From positions 62,001-126,000 of the forward strand of contig JAQVCA010000003.1 in the NCBI GenBank assembly GCA_028690035.1: a stretch of DNA of 64,000 nt, read 5' to 3'. A program made the translations under genes and the position numbers. Shown here in pieces: positions 19,491 to 29,654 of the stretch (positions within the stretch are counted from its first letter, which is position 1; each line of letters begins with the position of its first letter). The DNA comes from Comamonas sp. (GTDB lineage Bacteria; Pseudomonadota; Gammaproteobacteria; Burkholderiales; Burkholderiaceae_C). The notes under the pieces were generated by a model that did not search any database, was not told where the DNA came from, and was given only the letters and a program-made list of their open reading frames with translations.

Positions 19491-19516
19491 TAAAAAACCG
19501 GGGTGGCGCCCCGGTT
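19491..19516 (-). terminator. Intrinsic terminator after rseA
   Basis: On the minus strand an eight-base-pair stem (AACCGGGG / CCCCGGTT) with a five-base loop is followed by TTTTTTA. It lies between the rseA stop and the GTG start of the spermidine-synthase-like gene and closes the rpoE-rseA unit. Confidence 0.85.
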
Positions 19517-19575
19517 GTGGTGCAAAGGGCGCGGTGTGGCACCCTTCGTTTTTGCAATTGCGTGATCTTACGTGC

Positions 19576-20211
19576 TCACGGCGCCTTGCCCTGGTGCGCC
19601 AAGCTGGCGTTGCGCAGGAATTCTGCCGGCACCTGCAGACTGGGACGGCTGGCGTACTGCTGTTGGCTGGCAAGGAGCGCATCCAGGCGCGGATCGCGCA
19701 GGATGACGGACTGGCCATGCTCCGAGGCCACGGCCACCACTGGGGGCACATCGGGCAGGCGCTGCGCCAGTTGGGCGCCATGCAGTTGCGGCTGACTGGC
19801 CAGCATGTGCCAACCCACTGCCGCCACTGCCGCCACCGTGGCAAAGCCAGCAGCCAGCTTCCAGCGGAACACCGCTGCGTTGGCCGCAGGATCGTGCAAA
19901 GCCACCACCGGCGTGGTTACCTGTTCCAGCACTCCCGTAGCCAGCGTCTGCGTCTGTGTCTGTAGCATCGCCGCTTGCAAGGGCGGCTCCTGCGCCAGCT
20001 GCGCACGCAGACCCGTCAACACATCGTGCTGGCAGTGGTGCGCCAGATCGGGCGAGCGCAGCACATCGCCCACCAGCTGGTACAGCTGCCAGCTGGCTTG
20101 GCCCTGAGCATCTGCAGCCAAGGCCAGGGCTTGTTCCCACTCGTCACCTGCCAACTCTCCATCCACCAGGGCAGAGAGCAATTGCTGCGGCATATTCACA
20201 TCGTCTTTCAT
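19576..20211 (-). CDS. rseA: Anti-sigma-E factor RseA-like
   Basis: 211 residues. The N-terminal cytoplasmic sigma-binding domain is recognisable (PQQLLSALVDGELAGDEWEQAL and WQLYQLVGDVLRSPDL). It is followed by a single membrane helix about residues 120-140 (KLAAGFATVAAVAAVGWHML) and a short periplasmic tail. RseA/MucA proteins hold RpoE at the membrane until envelope-stress proteolysis. The ATG giving MKDDVNMPQQLL was chosen. It lies directly after rpoE. The rseB/mucB and mucD genes that commonly follow are absent; a terminator comes next. Confidence 0.85.
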   Translation of the reverse strand: MKDDVNMPQQLLSALVDGELAGDEWEQALALAADAQGQASWQLYQLVGDVLRSPDLAHHCQHDVLTGLRAQLAQEPPLQAAMLQTQTQTLATGVLEQVTTPVVALHDPAANAAVFRWKLAAGFATVAAVAAVGWHMLASQPQLHGAQLAQRLPDVPPVVAVASEHGQSVILRDPRLDALLASQQQYASRPSLQVPAEFLRNASLAHQGKAP

Positions 20212-20284
20212 CGTCTTACCTGCTCCAGCTACACAGCGCTTTGAACACACCCACTGCACACCACCGATCAGCGACCCACTCCCA

Positions 20285-20932
20285 CTACCAGCGCTTGCCT
20301 GTCTGGTGCTCCAGCAGCGGCTTGACCCGTGCCGAAATGGCCTCGCGCGCCCGGAAAATGCGTGAACGCACCGTGCCAATGGGGCAACCCATGGCCTGGG
20401 CGATTTCGTCGTAACTCAGCCCTTCAATCTCGCGCAGCGTGACCGCTTGGCGCAACTCTTCGGGCAGTGCCTGCATGGCCGCGTTCACGGCCTCGGCAAT
20501 TTCTTGGGCAGCCAACACCGTCTCCGGTGTCTCATCGCTGCTTGGTTCATGCCGGTTGCGAAAAGTTTCATCTTCATCCTGTACCGGAGCCAGGGCGCTT
20601 TCGGTCAGGATCGGGTCACGGCGCATGTCCATCAGGAACTTCTTCGCCGTATTGACTGCGATACGGTACAGCCACGTGTAGAACTGCGCTTCCCCCCGAA
20701 ATTGCGGCAACGCACGGTAGGCACGCAAAAAGGTTTCCTGGGCGATGTCTTGCACCAAATCGTGGTCGCGCACCATACGGGCGATCAAGCGCTCAATGCG
20801 GCGCTGGTACTTGATAACCAGCAGTTCATAGGCCCTTTGATCCCCCGCTACCGTGCGTTGCACCAGTTGCAAGTCACTGTCATTGGAAGGAGAAGGTGCA
20901 GAGGATGCAGAGGATCCAGAAGAAGCAGACAT
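20285..20932 (-). CDS. rpoE: RNA polymerase sigma factor RpoE (sigma-24)
   Basis: 215 residues, an ECF sigma factor for envelope stress. Region 2 is FEL-type (YELLVIKYQRRIERLIARMV, DIAQETFLRAYRALPQFRGE and YTWLYRIAVNTAKKFL) and region 4 is LREIEGLSYDEIAQAMGCPIGTVRSRIFRARE. There is a Ser-rich N-terminal extension of about 18 residues. Linker insertions between the two regions are normal for this subgroup. Its partner rseA lies 73 bases downstream. Confidence 0.95.
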   Translation of the reverse strand: MSASSGSSASSAPSPSNDSDLQLVQRTVAGDQRAYELLVIKYQRRIERLIARMVRDHDLVQDIAQETFLRAYRALPQFRGEAQFYTWLYRIAVNTAKKFLMDMRRDPILTESALAPVQDEDETFRNRHEPSSDETPETVLAAQEIAEAVNAAMQALPEELRQAVTLREIEGLSYDEIAQAMGCPIGTVRSRIFRAREAISARVKPLLEHQTGKRW

Positions 20933-20977
20933 GAGCGCCTAAAGGCAAAAATCGGAAGTGACCTACGTGGCCAGCGG

Positions 20978-21433
20978 CTACACCCTCTCAGAGGGCAGGA
21001 AGGCCGATGAATATACCGCACGGCGCAGTGCGTCCCATTGCGTAGCATCGTCACCGCGCTGCAGCCACAGGCAGTAGTAGCCCCGCACAGGCAATGGCCA
21101 ACGCACAATCAACACCCGCTGCAAATCAAGCACCACCTGGGGTGTCAGCAAAGGTTGGGACTGCAAGGCTGTCTGGGGCAGCCAGAACCATTGACCCGCT
21201 TGCCACTGCAGCACACCTGGCGTCAACTGGCGCAGCCAAAGCCGCAGCCACAACGCCAACATCAGCCACCCCAGCGCAGCGGCCATCTGCAGCCACCACG
21301 GCTGCACGCTGGCCCAGCACCAGTACACCCACACCGCGCCCCCTGCCAACAGCCATGCGAGGGCTACCCGTTGCAATATGCGCGACGGCACAACCGGCCA
21401 GAGCACATCGGGGCTGCAATGGTGGTGACGCAT
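20978..21433 (-). CDS. Hypothetical membrane protein, YgfX-like
   Basis: 151 residues from MRHHHCSPDVLWPV. Two adjacent hydrophobic helices (about residues 25-45 and 50-70, Trp-rich) are followed by a soluble C-terminal region containing LQRVLIVRWPLPVRGYYCLWLQRGDD. The layout resembles small YgfX/CptA-like membrane proteins, but the match is weak. It lies between fabF and rpoE on the same strand, after the fabF terminator and 45 bases before rpoE, so it may share the rpoE transcript. Function unknown. Confidence 0.6.
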   Translation of the reverse strand: MRHHHCSPDVLWPVVPSRILQRVALAWLLAGGAVWVYWCWASVQPWWLQMAAALGWLMLALWLRLWLRQLTPGVLQWQAGQWFWLPQTALQSQPLLTPQVVLDLQRVLIVRWPLPVRGYYCLWLQRGDDATQWDALRRAVYSSAFLPSERV

Positions 21434-21468
21434 GGATATAGGCCTTTCTGCACAACACAACGCCCATG

Positions 21469-21503
21469 AAAAACCCGCTATTTCTAAGGAGAAACAGCGG
21501 GTT
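21469..21503 (-). terminator. Intrinsic terminator after fabF
   Basis: On the minus strand AACCCGCT pairs with AGCGGGTT, and the stem continues inward through GTTTCT/AGAAAT to a four-base loop, followed by TTTTT. It ends the fab operon 29 bases past the fabF stop. Confidence 0.85.
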
Positions 21504-21531
21504 GAAGCAGGTCCGTCAAGAAATGCGTGGA

Positions 21532-22776
21532 TCAAAAGCGCTTGAACACCAAGGAACCGTTGGTACCGCCAAAACCGAAATTGTTTTTCAACGCGATCTC
21601 GATACGCGCATCACGTGCCGTGTTGGCGCAGTAATCCAGGTCGCACTCGGGATCTTGGTTGAACAGGTTGATGGTGGGCGGGATTTTCTGGGTGTGCAGC
21701 GCCATCACGGTGAACACACTTTCGATGCCACCGGCACCACCCAGCAAGTGACCGGTCATGGATTTGGTGGAACTGACCACCGTCTGGTACGCGGCATCGC
21801 CCAACGCAGCCTTGATGGCATTGGTCTCGTTCTTGTCGCCCAGCGGGGTAGACGTGCCGTGCGCATTCAGGTAATTGATCTGATCGGGGTTCACACCCGC
21901 GTTGCGCATCGCGTTCAGCATGGCACGGCGTGGGCCGTCCATATTGGGCGCAGTCATATGCCCTGCATCGGCACTCATGCCGTAGCCCAACAGCTCGGCG
22001 TAAATTTTGGCACCGCGTGCCTTGGCATGCTCGTACTCTTCCAATACCAGCACGCCGGCACCTTCACCCAGAACAAAACCATCACGGTCTTTGTCCCAGG
22101 GACGCGATGCGGTCTTGGGATCATCGTTGCGCGTGGACAAAGCGCGCATGGCAGCAAAGCCGCCTACGCCCAGCGGCGACACCGTGGACTCGGTACCACC
22201 AGCCACCACGATATCGGCATCGCCGTATTCGATCATGCGTCCAGCTTCACCGATACAGTGCAGGCCCGTGGTACAGGCCGTCACCACCGATAAATTGGGG
22301 CCTTTGAAGCCAAAGCGCATGGAAACATGCCCAGCCACCATATTGATGATGGATGCAGGCACAAAAAATGGAGTGATGCGGCGCGGACCGCGCTGCGAAA
22401 GCTCAATCTGGGTATTTTCAATCAGTGGCAAACCACCGATGCCCGAGCCAATCACACAGGCTATGCGTGTGGCCAGCTCGTCGGACAGGGCCTCACCCGT
22501 AGGCAGGCCTGCGTCCTTGACGGCCTGCTCAGCGGCAGCGATACCGTAATGAATGAAGGTGTCCATGGTGCGCGCATCTTTGGCGCTCATGTACTCCTCC
22601 ACGTTGAAGCCTTTGACCTCACCGGCAATCTTGCAGGAGAAGGCCTCCGTCTCGAACTTGGTGATGCGGTCAATACCGGACTGGCCGGCCAAAATATTGG
22701 CCCAGGCATCGGTCACCGTGTTCCCCACGGGACTGATGCAACCCAGGCCGGTCACGACAACGCGACGACGGCTCAT
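21532..22776 (-). CDS. fabF: 3-oxoacyl-[ACP] synthase II
   Basis: 414 residues, the elongating condensing enzyme of fatty-acid synthesis (beta-ketoacyl-ACP synthase II). The Cys-His-His triad is visible in [24 protein letters not shown] and [13 protein letters not shown], and the N-terminus is [17 protein letters not shown]. Length is standard. It is the last gene of the plsX-fabHDG-acpP-fabF operon, 47 bases after acpP, and is closed by a strong terminator. Confidence 0.97.
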   Translation of the reverse strand: MSRRRVVVTGLGCISPVGNTVTDAWANILAGQSGIDRITKFETEAFSCKIAGEVKGFNVEEYMSAKDARTMDTFIHYGIAAAEQAVKDAGLPTGEALSDELATRIACVIGSGIGGLPLIENTQIELSQRGPRRITPFFVPASIINMVAGHVSMRFGFKGPNLSVVTACTTGLHCIGEAGRMIEYGDADIVVAGGTESTVSPLGVGGFAAMRALSTRNDDPKTASRPWDKDRDGFVLGEGAGVLVLEEYEHAKARGAKIYAELLGYGMSADAGHMTAPNMDGPRRAMLNAMRNAGVNPDQINYLNAHGTSTPLGDKNETNAIKAALGDAAYQTVVSSTKSMTGHLLGGAGGIESVFTVMALHTQKIPPTINLFNQDPECDLDYCANTARDARIEIALKNNFGFGGTNGSLVFKRF

Positions 22777-22823
22777 GCGTTCAACCTTTACTTATCGCTG
22801 TAGTAGCAGGCACAGCCTGAGGC

Positions 22824-23917
<1,094 letters not shown>

Positions 23918-23925
<8 letters not shown>

Positions 23926-24865
23926 GGAGCAGCTCCTTCACTTCGGCAAGGGTTGTGGGATCAAACAGGGCGGCGCCCACCAAGTCGGGGTCGATGCGCT
24001 TGGTCATGCCGGTCAGCACTTTGCCGGGGCCGCATTCCACCATGTGCGTAATGCCACGCGCTTTCATGGCCTGCACACATTCGACCCAGCGCACTGGGCC
24101 AAAGGCTTGGCGGTACAAGGCATCGGCCATCGCGGCGGCATCGGTGGGCGTTGCCACGTCGATGTTGTTGAGCACTGCGATCTTCGGCGCGCCTAAAGTG
24201 AGCGTGGCCAGGGCTGCCTTGAGCTTTTCAGCAGCAGGCTGCATCAGGCTGGAATGGAACGGCGCCGACACGGGCAGAGGCAAGGCACGCTTGGCACCGG
24301 CAGCCTTCATGGCCACACCCGCAGCTTCCACGGCGGCCTTGGAGCCAGCAATCACCGTTTGGCCTGGATCGTTGAAGTTGACGGCTTCCACCACCTCGCT
24401 GCCACCCAAATCGGCTGTGACTTGGGCGCATACGGCTTGCACTTGCGCGGCATCCAGCCCCAGTACGGCAGACATGGCGCCCGCACCCACCGGCACGGCT
24501 TCTTGCATCGCTGTCGCACGCAGGCGCACCAACGGAATGGCCTGCGACAGCGTCAGCACCTCAGCGGCTACCAGTGCCGCATATTCACCCAGGGAATGAC
24601 CGGCAACCACATCGGGGACAGCACCACCTTCGGCCTGCCAGACGCGCCAGGCCGCAACGCCAGCCAACAACATCACCGGCTGGGTGTTGGTGGTCAGGGC
24701 CAGGGCCTCTTTGGGGCCTTGGGCAATCAGCGTGCCCAGGTCTTCGCCCAGTGCATCACTGGCTTCTTGCACCGCTTGGCGCACCGCCGGGTGCGCCCCC
24801 CAAGCATCGAGCATGCCGACCGACTGCGAGCCTTGGCCGGGAAATACAAAAGCAAATTTCTTCAT
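23918..24865 (-). CDS. fabD: Malonyl-CoA:ACP transacylase
   Basis: 315 residues. It loads malonate from malonyl-CoA onto ACP. The N-terminal FVFPGQGSQSVGML, the nucleophile elbow VVAGHSLGEYAALVAAE, and the later VSAPFHSSLM with the catalytic His are all visible. The ATG start lies just beyond a copy of the dispersed repeat that fills the fabH-fabD gap. It overlaps fabG by eight bases. Confidence 0.97.
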
Positions 24866-24869
24866 GGTG

Positions 24870-24918
24870 TTTTATCTATAAAAATAGGCTGTAACGCTTA
24901 TCCAGCAAGCGCTGACAG
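24870..24918. repeat. Dispersed repeat copy between fabH and fabD
   Basis: Arms gctgtaacgctt and aagcgctgacagct are imperfect complements separated by atccagc, flanked by AT-rich sequence (ttttatctataaaaatagg). The element occupies nearly the whole gap between fabH and the fabD start. Confidence 0.6.
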
Positions 24919-25908
24919 CTACATTTTCAAAAGCACTGCACCCCAAGTGAAGCCACCGCCCACGCCTTCGAGCAAAACGGTCTGGCCTTTTTGCACTTGA
25001 CCAGTGCGTACGCCATGGTCCAACGCCAAAGGAATCGAGGCGGCCGAGGTATTGCCATGGTCTTGCACGGTGACCACCACCTTGTCCATCGGCAATTTGA
25101 GCTTGCGCGCGGTGCTCTGCATGATGCGGATATTGGCCTGGTGCGGCACCAGCCAATCAATGTCTTGCTCGTGCAGCCCGGCTTTGTCCAGCACGGCATG
25201 CGCCGCTTTTTCCAGCACGCTGACAGCCATCTTGAAGACCGCCTGCCCATCCATGGTCAGCAGCGGCGAGCCTATGACCTGACCGCCCGACACATGCCCA
25301 GGCACGCACAAAATGCCCACATGGCTGCCATCGGCGTGCAAATCGCTGGCCAAGATGCCAGGCTCGGCAGAGGCTTCCAGCACCACGGCACCAGCACCAT
25401 CGCCAAACAGCACGCAGGTGGTGCGATCTTCAAAATTCAGGATGCGGCTGAACACCTCTGCCCCGACCACCAGCGCCCGGCGCGCGCTACCAGCGCGGAT
25501 CATGGCATCGGCCACGCTCAGTGCATAGACAAAGCCACTGCACACGGCTTGCACGTCAAACACCGGGCACCCGTTGGTGATGCCCAGCTTGTGCTGCAGG
25601 ATGGCCGCGGTCGAGGGGAACACCATGTCGGGCGTGGACGTGGCCACGATGATGAGGTCGATGTCCTGCGCCTGCAGACCAGCGGCCTGCAGTGCTTGCT
25701 GGCAAGCGGGCAAGGCCAAATCGCTGCTGGTGACACCGGCATCGGCAAAGTGGCGTGCGTGGATGCCCGTGCGCTCTACGATCCAGTCGTGCGAAGTTTC
25801 AATGCCACGCTGGGCCAGCTCGGCAGCCAGGTCGTGGTTGGTGAGACGGCGAGGTGGCAAATAGCTGCCCGTGCCAGTAATGCGTGCGTAGCGTGCGTCA
25901 GGGGTCAT
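24919..25908 (-). CDS. fabH: 3-oxoacyl-[ACP] synthase III
   Basis: 329 residues. It starts each fatty-acid chain by condensing acetyl-CoA with malonyl-ACP. The Cys-His-Asn triad is visible: [25 protein letters not shown] and [15 protein letters not shown]. The N-terminus has [15 protein letters not shown] and the C-terminus [15 protein letters not shown]. It begins eight bases after plsX, a typical coupled arrangement. Confidence 0.97.
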   Translation of the reverse strand: MTPDARYARITGTGSYLPPRRLTNHDLAAELAQRGIETSHDWIVERTGIHARHFADAGVTSSDLALPACQQALQAAGLQAQDIDLIIVATSTPDMVFPSTAAILQHKLGITNGCPVFDVQAVCSGFVYALSVADAMIRAGSARRALVVGAEVFSRILNFEDRTTCVLFGDGAGAVVLEASAEPGILASDLHADGSHVGILCVPGHVSGGQVIGSPLLTMDGQAVFKMAVSVLEKAAHAVLDKAGLHEQDIDWLVPHQANIRIMQSTARKLKLPMDKVVVTVQDHGNTSAASIPLALDHGVRTGQVQKGQTVLLEGVGGGFTWGAVLLKM

Positions 25909-25916
25909 AACAAGCT

Positions 25917-26969
25917 TTAAGCGGCAGTGCCGGCAGGCAATGCCGAAGTGGTGGCGACCGCCAACAAGGGGGCAGCCGCAACAATGCGGCCCTGCACCTT
26001 ATCCAGCAGTTGGTTGCGGGCCGCATCATACGCACGATTGAGCGCATGCTCATACCCCTCGGCATCAGCAGAGCCGTGGCTTTTGAACACCAGGCCACGC
26101 AGGCCCAGCAAGGCAGCGCCGTTGTAGCGGCGGTGATCCATACGCAACATGAGTGCTTTTAGCACCGGATAAGCAACGATGGCTGCAATTTTTGTCCAGA
26201 TATTGCGCTTGAACTCTTTTTTCAATCCACCCACGATCATGGCCGCCACGCCTTCGCTGGCCTTGAGTGCCACGTTCCCGACAAAACCGTCGCACACCAC
26301 GATATCGACCACTCCTTTGTAGATATCGTTGCCTTCCACGTTGCCGACAAAGTTCAAGGTACCAGCCTGCCCGGCCGCGCGCAACAGCTCGCCGGCGCGC
26401 TTGATCACTTCATTGCCCTTGATGGCCTCTTCGCCAATGTTGAGCAGCCCCACGCTGGGCTCACCGGTCTGCGGCTGTAACGCGCTGACCAGCGCTGCCC
26501 CCATCACAGCGAACTGAAGCAAATGCTCGGGCTGGCAATCAACATTCGCCCCCAGATCAAGCACGGTGGTGGCACCGCCTTGCTGGTGCGGCAGTTGCGA
26601 GGCGATGGCCGGGCGGTCGATACCGTCCAGCGTTTTAAGCAGATAGCGCGCAATTGCCATCAAAGCGCCGGTATTGCCTGCAGATACTGCCGCTTGCGCC
26701 TGCCCCTGTTTGACTTGATCGATGGCCACGCGCATGGAGGAGTCTTTTTTGCGGCGCAGCGCCACCTCCACCGAATCGTCCATAGCCACCACCTCGCTGG
26801 CAGGCACGATGCTGGCACGCTCATGCGCCCGCCATGTGACCAGCGCATCAGGCTTGCCCACCAGCAGCAAACGGGCGTCTGGGTGCGAGTCCAAAAATTT
26901 GCGACACGCTACCAGCGTGACGCTGGGGCCATGGTCGCCCCCCATGCAATCGACTGCCAAAGTAATCAT
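25917..26969 (-). CDS. plsX: Phosphate acyltransferase
   Basis: 350 residues. It converts acyl-ACP to acyl-phosphate, the donor for PlsY in membrane phospholipid synthesis. Family sequence is evident in [86 protein letters not shown] and [19 protein letters not shown]. The C-terminal 25 residues are Ala-rich. An upstream in-frame start lies in the rpmF terminator region and was rejected. Confidence 0.96.
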   Translation of the reverse strand: MITLAVDCMGGDHGPSVTLVACRKFLDSHPDARLLLVGKPDALVTWRAHERASIVPASEVVAMDDSVEVALRRKKDSSMRVAIDQVKQGQAQAAVSAGNTGALMAIARYLLKTLDGIDRPAIASQLPHQQGGATTVLDLGANVDCQPEHLLQFAVMGAALVSALQPQTGEPSVGLLNIGEEAIKGNEVIKRAGELLRAAGQAGTLNFVGNVEGNDIYKGVVDIVVCDGFVGNVALKASEGVAAMIVGGLKKEFKRNIWTKIAAIVAYPVLKALMLRMDHRRYNGAALLGLRGLVFKSHGSADAEGYEHALNRAYDAARNQLLDKVQGRIVAAAPLLAVATTSALPAGTAA

Positions 26970-27041
26970 GCAGGCTGTGCCTTTGTCTGCTGTGTTGTCT
27001 GGATGGCCGGGTGATGCGACCACAAACGCGCTGAAAGCCCC

Positions 27042-27080
27042 AAAAAACAAAAGCCCGCGCTACGACGGTAGCTGCGGGCT
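27042..27080 (-). terminator. Intrinsic terminator/attenuator between rpmF and plsX
   Basis: On the minus strand AGCCCGC pairs with GCGGGCT and an inner GCTAC pairs with GTAGC (one-base bulge), followed by tttTGTTTTTT. It lies 20 bases past the rpmF stop and 73 before the plsX start, so it probably lowers expression of the fab genes relative to the ribosomal protein. Confidence 0.8.
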
Positions 27081-27100
27081 CAGGGGGCAGCCAACGCTGA

Positions 27101-27283
27101 TTAGGCTTCGGCCTTGTTTTTCAGCACTTGGCGGCCACGATAGACGCCGTTGGGGCTGATGTGGTGGCGCAGATGCACTTCACCGGTGGTGGGCTCCACG
27201 GCGGTGCCGGGAGTGGTCAGCGCATTGTGCGAGCGATGCATGCCGCGCTTGGAGGGAGATTTTTTGTTTTGCTGAACAGCCAT
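27101..27283 (-). CDS. rpmF: 50S ribosomal protein L32
   Basis: 60 residues, basic: [20 protein letters not shown] is the standard L32 N-terminus and [15 protein letters not shown] the C-terminal part. The zinc-binding cysteines of some L32 proteins are absent, as in many proteobacteria. The rpmF-plsX-fab linkage with yceD upstream is the same as in Escherichia coli. A GGAG-like sequence precedes the ATG. Confidence 0.97.
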   Translation of the reverse strand: MAVQQNKKSPSKRGMHRSHNALTTPGTAVEPTTGEVHLRHHISPNGVYRGRQVLKNKAEA

Positions 27284-27453
27284 GGTGGCTCCTGAGTCTT
27301 GAAGGGGTTGGTGAAATACGCGATCAGCCCATTAAAGACACGAGGGGGTTTCGCGCGAAGCCGTTGATTATAGCCCAATCCGCCTAGATGCTTGCCACTG
27401 CGCGCCCGAGCTTTTATGGCTACCTGTGCGCACTGCGCTGCTTACATATATGA

Positions 27454-28068
27454 CTAGACAGTGTCTTCGTCCTTGGGGACTGCGGGCACCCCATTGGCTG
27501 GCGCAGCCCTTGCCGAAGTGCGCAAGGCGGCCAAAGCGGCAAACGGATGGGCGGGCTGGGCTGCAGCCGCCTCAGCGCTGGGGGTTGTGGCAGCCATATC
27601 GGCAGCAAAAGCCAGGGGCTGCGGGCAGGTATCGTGGCGCGGCACCAGAGGCAAGGCCATGAGCAACTCATCTTCGAGCAGCGCCATCAAATCAAAGCTG
27701 CGGCTCATGACCAGCAAATCCTCATCACACTCATCGTCCAGGGCTTCAGCGGTGGCCTCGTCTTTGACAAAGCGAAACGCCCGATCCACCTCCAGCGCCA
27801 CCTGCACGGGCTGCAGGCAACGCTGACAGGTCTGGGGCAATTGCGTCTGCACCTGCAGATACAGCCAGTTGTGTCCGGCGCCACCCGCTTCGGGCACAAA
27901 TTCTCCGCGCACCTGCCACGCGACCGACAACACAGCACCATCGCTGCCTGCGGGCAGCTCTTGCAGCAAGCGGGCAAAGGCGCCCAACGGGCTGTGTCCC
28001 TGCAGCTGCTGCCCGGCCTTGGTAAAGGCGGCAATATCCAAATGATTCACGGCATATTCCTTAGACAT
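27454..28068 (-). CDS. yceD: YceD family protein (DUF177)
   Basis: 204 residues. DUF177 proteins sit next to rpmF in many bacteria; a role in 23S rRNA handling has been proposed for the family. The central CQRCLQPVQVALEVDRAFRFV and DEDLLVMSRSFDLMALLEDELLMALPLVPRHDTCPQ segments, with the CxxC pair and the later His-Cys, are typical. The C-terminus is extended by about 40 Ala/Pro-rich residues. Its ATG is only 28 bases from the divergent yceF/maf start. Confidence 0.88.
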   Translation of the reverse strand: MSKEYAVNHLDIAAFTKAGQQLQGHSPLGAFARLLQELPAGSDGAVLSVAWQVRGEFVPEAGGAGHNWLYLQVQTQLPQTCQRCLQPVQVALEVDRAFRFVKDEATAEALDDECDEDLLVMSRSFDLMALLEDELLMALPLVPRHDTCPQPLAFAADMAATTPSAEAAAAQPAHPFAALAALRTSARAAPANGVPAVPKDEDTV

Positions 28069-28096
28069 GGGGCAGCAGTGTAAGAGAATCGCCAGC

Positions 28097-28702
28097 ATGC
28101 TTGACCTGACTCTCCCCCCCCTTGCGCGCCCGATCATTCTGGGCTCCACCTCGCGCTACCGCCGCGAGTTGCTGCAGCGCCTGCGCCTGCCGTTTACCGC
28201 TGCCACGCCGCTGATCGACGAAACCCCTTTGCCCGAAGAAACGCCCACTGCCCTGGCGCAACGCTTGGCGCTGGCCAAGGCGCGCGCCGTGGCGGCGGTG
28301 TACCCGCATGCCATCGTGATTGGCTCGGACCAAGTGTGCGATCTGCAGGGTCGCTCGCTGGGCAAGCCTGGCACGCACGAAAAAGCCGTGGCGCAGCTGC
28401 AGGCCATGCGCGGGGAAACCGTGTGGTTTCACACCGCCGTGGCCGTGGTGTGCCAGCAAACCGGCTTTGAGGAATGCGCACTGAGCGAAGTGCAGGTGCA
28501 GTTTCGCAACCTGAGCGATGCAGAGATTGAACGCTACCTGCACGCCGACCAACCCTACGACTGCGCTGGCAGCGCCAAAAGCGAAAGCCTGGGCATCACC
28601 TTGCTGGACGCCATCCACAGCGATGACCCCACCGCGCTGATTGGCCTGCCGCTGATTGCTACCGCACGCCTGTTGCGCGCTGCCGGGGTGCAACTGCCGT
28701 GA
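28097..28702 (+). CDS. yceF: Maf-family nucleotide pyrophosphatase (YceF-like)
   Basis: 201 residues. Maf proteins hydrolyse non-canonical nucleoside triphosphates; the YceF branch prefers 7-methyl-GTP. The conserved loop ILGSTSRYRRELLQRL, PLIDETPLPEETPTALAQRLALAKARAV, VIGSDQVCDLQGRSLGKPGT and YDCAGSAKSESLGI are visible. In Escherichia coli yceF also adjoins yceD-rpmF, which favours YceF over Maf proper. The stop overlaps the GTG start of the next gene. Confidence 0.9.
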   Translation: MLDLTLPPLARPIILGSTSRYRRELLQRLRLPFTAATPLIDETPLPEETPTALAQRLALAKARAVAAVYPHAIVIGSDQVCDLQGRSLGKPGTHEKAVAQLQAMRGETVWFHTAVAVVCQQTGFEECALSEVQVQFRNLSDAEIERYLHADQPYDCAGSAKSESLGITLLDAIHSDDPTALIGLPLIATARLLRAAGVQLP

Positions 28703-29514
28703 GCGCGCGCGCCCCGGATGCGCCCGCGCAGGCACGGGGGCGCCTGTTCTTGGTACCAGCACCGCTGGATTTTGGCTGCGCGCAGCAAGCACCCCTGACC
28801 GACGTACTGCCCCAAGGCACGCTGCAACAAGCGGCGCAGCTGACGCATTGGATCAGCGAAAACGCCAAAAGCTGCCGCGCTTACCTCAAGCGCATCGATG
28901 CCTGCACGCCCCTGGCTGTGCCGCTGCAGCAGCAGCAGATCAGCGAATTGCCGCGCCATGTGCATAAAAAAGGCGACCACGCCCAGGGCCACAGCACCTC
29001 AAGTAGCGCCCCGGCGTGGGACGCGCGCAGCCTGCTGGCACCGCTGCTGGCCGGGCACGACATGGGCTTGGTCAGCGAAGCGGGCATGCCCGCCGTGGCC
29101 GACCCAGGCAGCTCAGTGGTGCGCGCCGCGCACGATCTGGGCGCACCGGTGGTGCCGCTGGTGGGGCCGGTATCGCTGCTGCTGGCACTGGCCGCCAGTG
29201 GGCTGAATGGGCAAAGCTTTGCCTTTCAGGGCTACCTGCCCCAGGATGCCAGCGCACGCGCGCAGCGCATCCGCAGCCTGTTTGCGCACAGCCAAAGCAG
29301 TGGACAAGCCCAGCTGGTGATCGAAACCCCCTACCGCAACCCCACGCTGTGGCAGGCGCTGCTGCAAACACTGCCCGCGCAAGCGCGCCTGGCCGTGGCC
29401 AGTGGCTTGACGCTGGCGCAAGCGCATATTGCCTCGCACAGCGTACAAACTTGGCAGCGCCAGGGCTGGACTCCCGACAAAAATACACCCACCGTGTTTG
29501 CCTTTGGGGTGTAA
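28699..29514 (+). CDS. RsmI-like SAM-dependent methyltransferase
   Basis: 271 residues from a GTG start that overlaps the yceF stop in a GTGA arrangement, pointing to coupled translation. It has the tetrapyrrole-methylase/RsmI fold: LFLVPAPLDFG, THWISENAKSCRAYLKRI, DMGLVSEAGMPAVADPGSSVVRAA and VPLVGPVSLLLALAASGLNGQSFAFQGYLP. RsmI proper methylates 16S rRNA C1402 and its motif near the start differs (PIGN), so this is a divergent relative with unknown substrate. Confidence 0.8.
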   Translation: MSARAPDAPAQARGRLFLVPAPLDFGCAQQAPLTDVLPQGTLQQAAQLTHWISENAKSCRAYLKRIDACTPLAVPLQQQQISELPRHVHKKGDHAQGHSTSSSAPAWDARSLLAPLLAGHDMGLVSEAGMPAVADPGSSVVRAAHDLGAPVVPLVGPVSLLLALAASGLNGQSFAFQGYLPQDASARAQRIRSLFAHSQSSGQAQLVIETPYRNPTLWQALLQTLPAQARLAVASGLTLAQAHIASHSVQTWQRQGWTPDKNTPTVFAFGV

Positions 29515-29540
29515 CGCCCCGATTTCCGCTCATAAAAAAG

Positions 29541-29626
29541 AAGCTGCTACCGCTTATAAATCAAGGATTTCAAAATACTTACACCTTGAAAACCTTACCC
29601 AATCAGCGGTAGCAGCTTTGTTTTTT
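29541..29626. terminator. Bidirectional terminator formed by a dispersed repeat
   Basis: Arms aagctgctaccgct (29541-29554) and agcggtagcagctt (29605-29618) are perfect complements, with an inner tcaaggatttc/ttgaaaacctt pair. A T run follows on the plus strand (ttttttg) and an A run precedes it (aaaaaag). It lies between the convergent RsmI-like and sppA genes, so it can terminate both. Confidence 0.75.
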
Positions 29627-29654
29627 GTAGCTATACCCTGCAGCCAAGCTGTGC

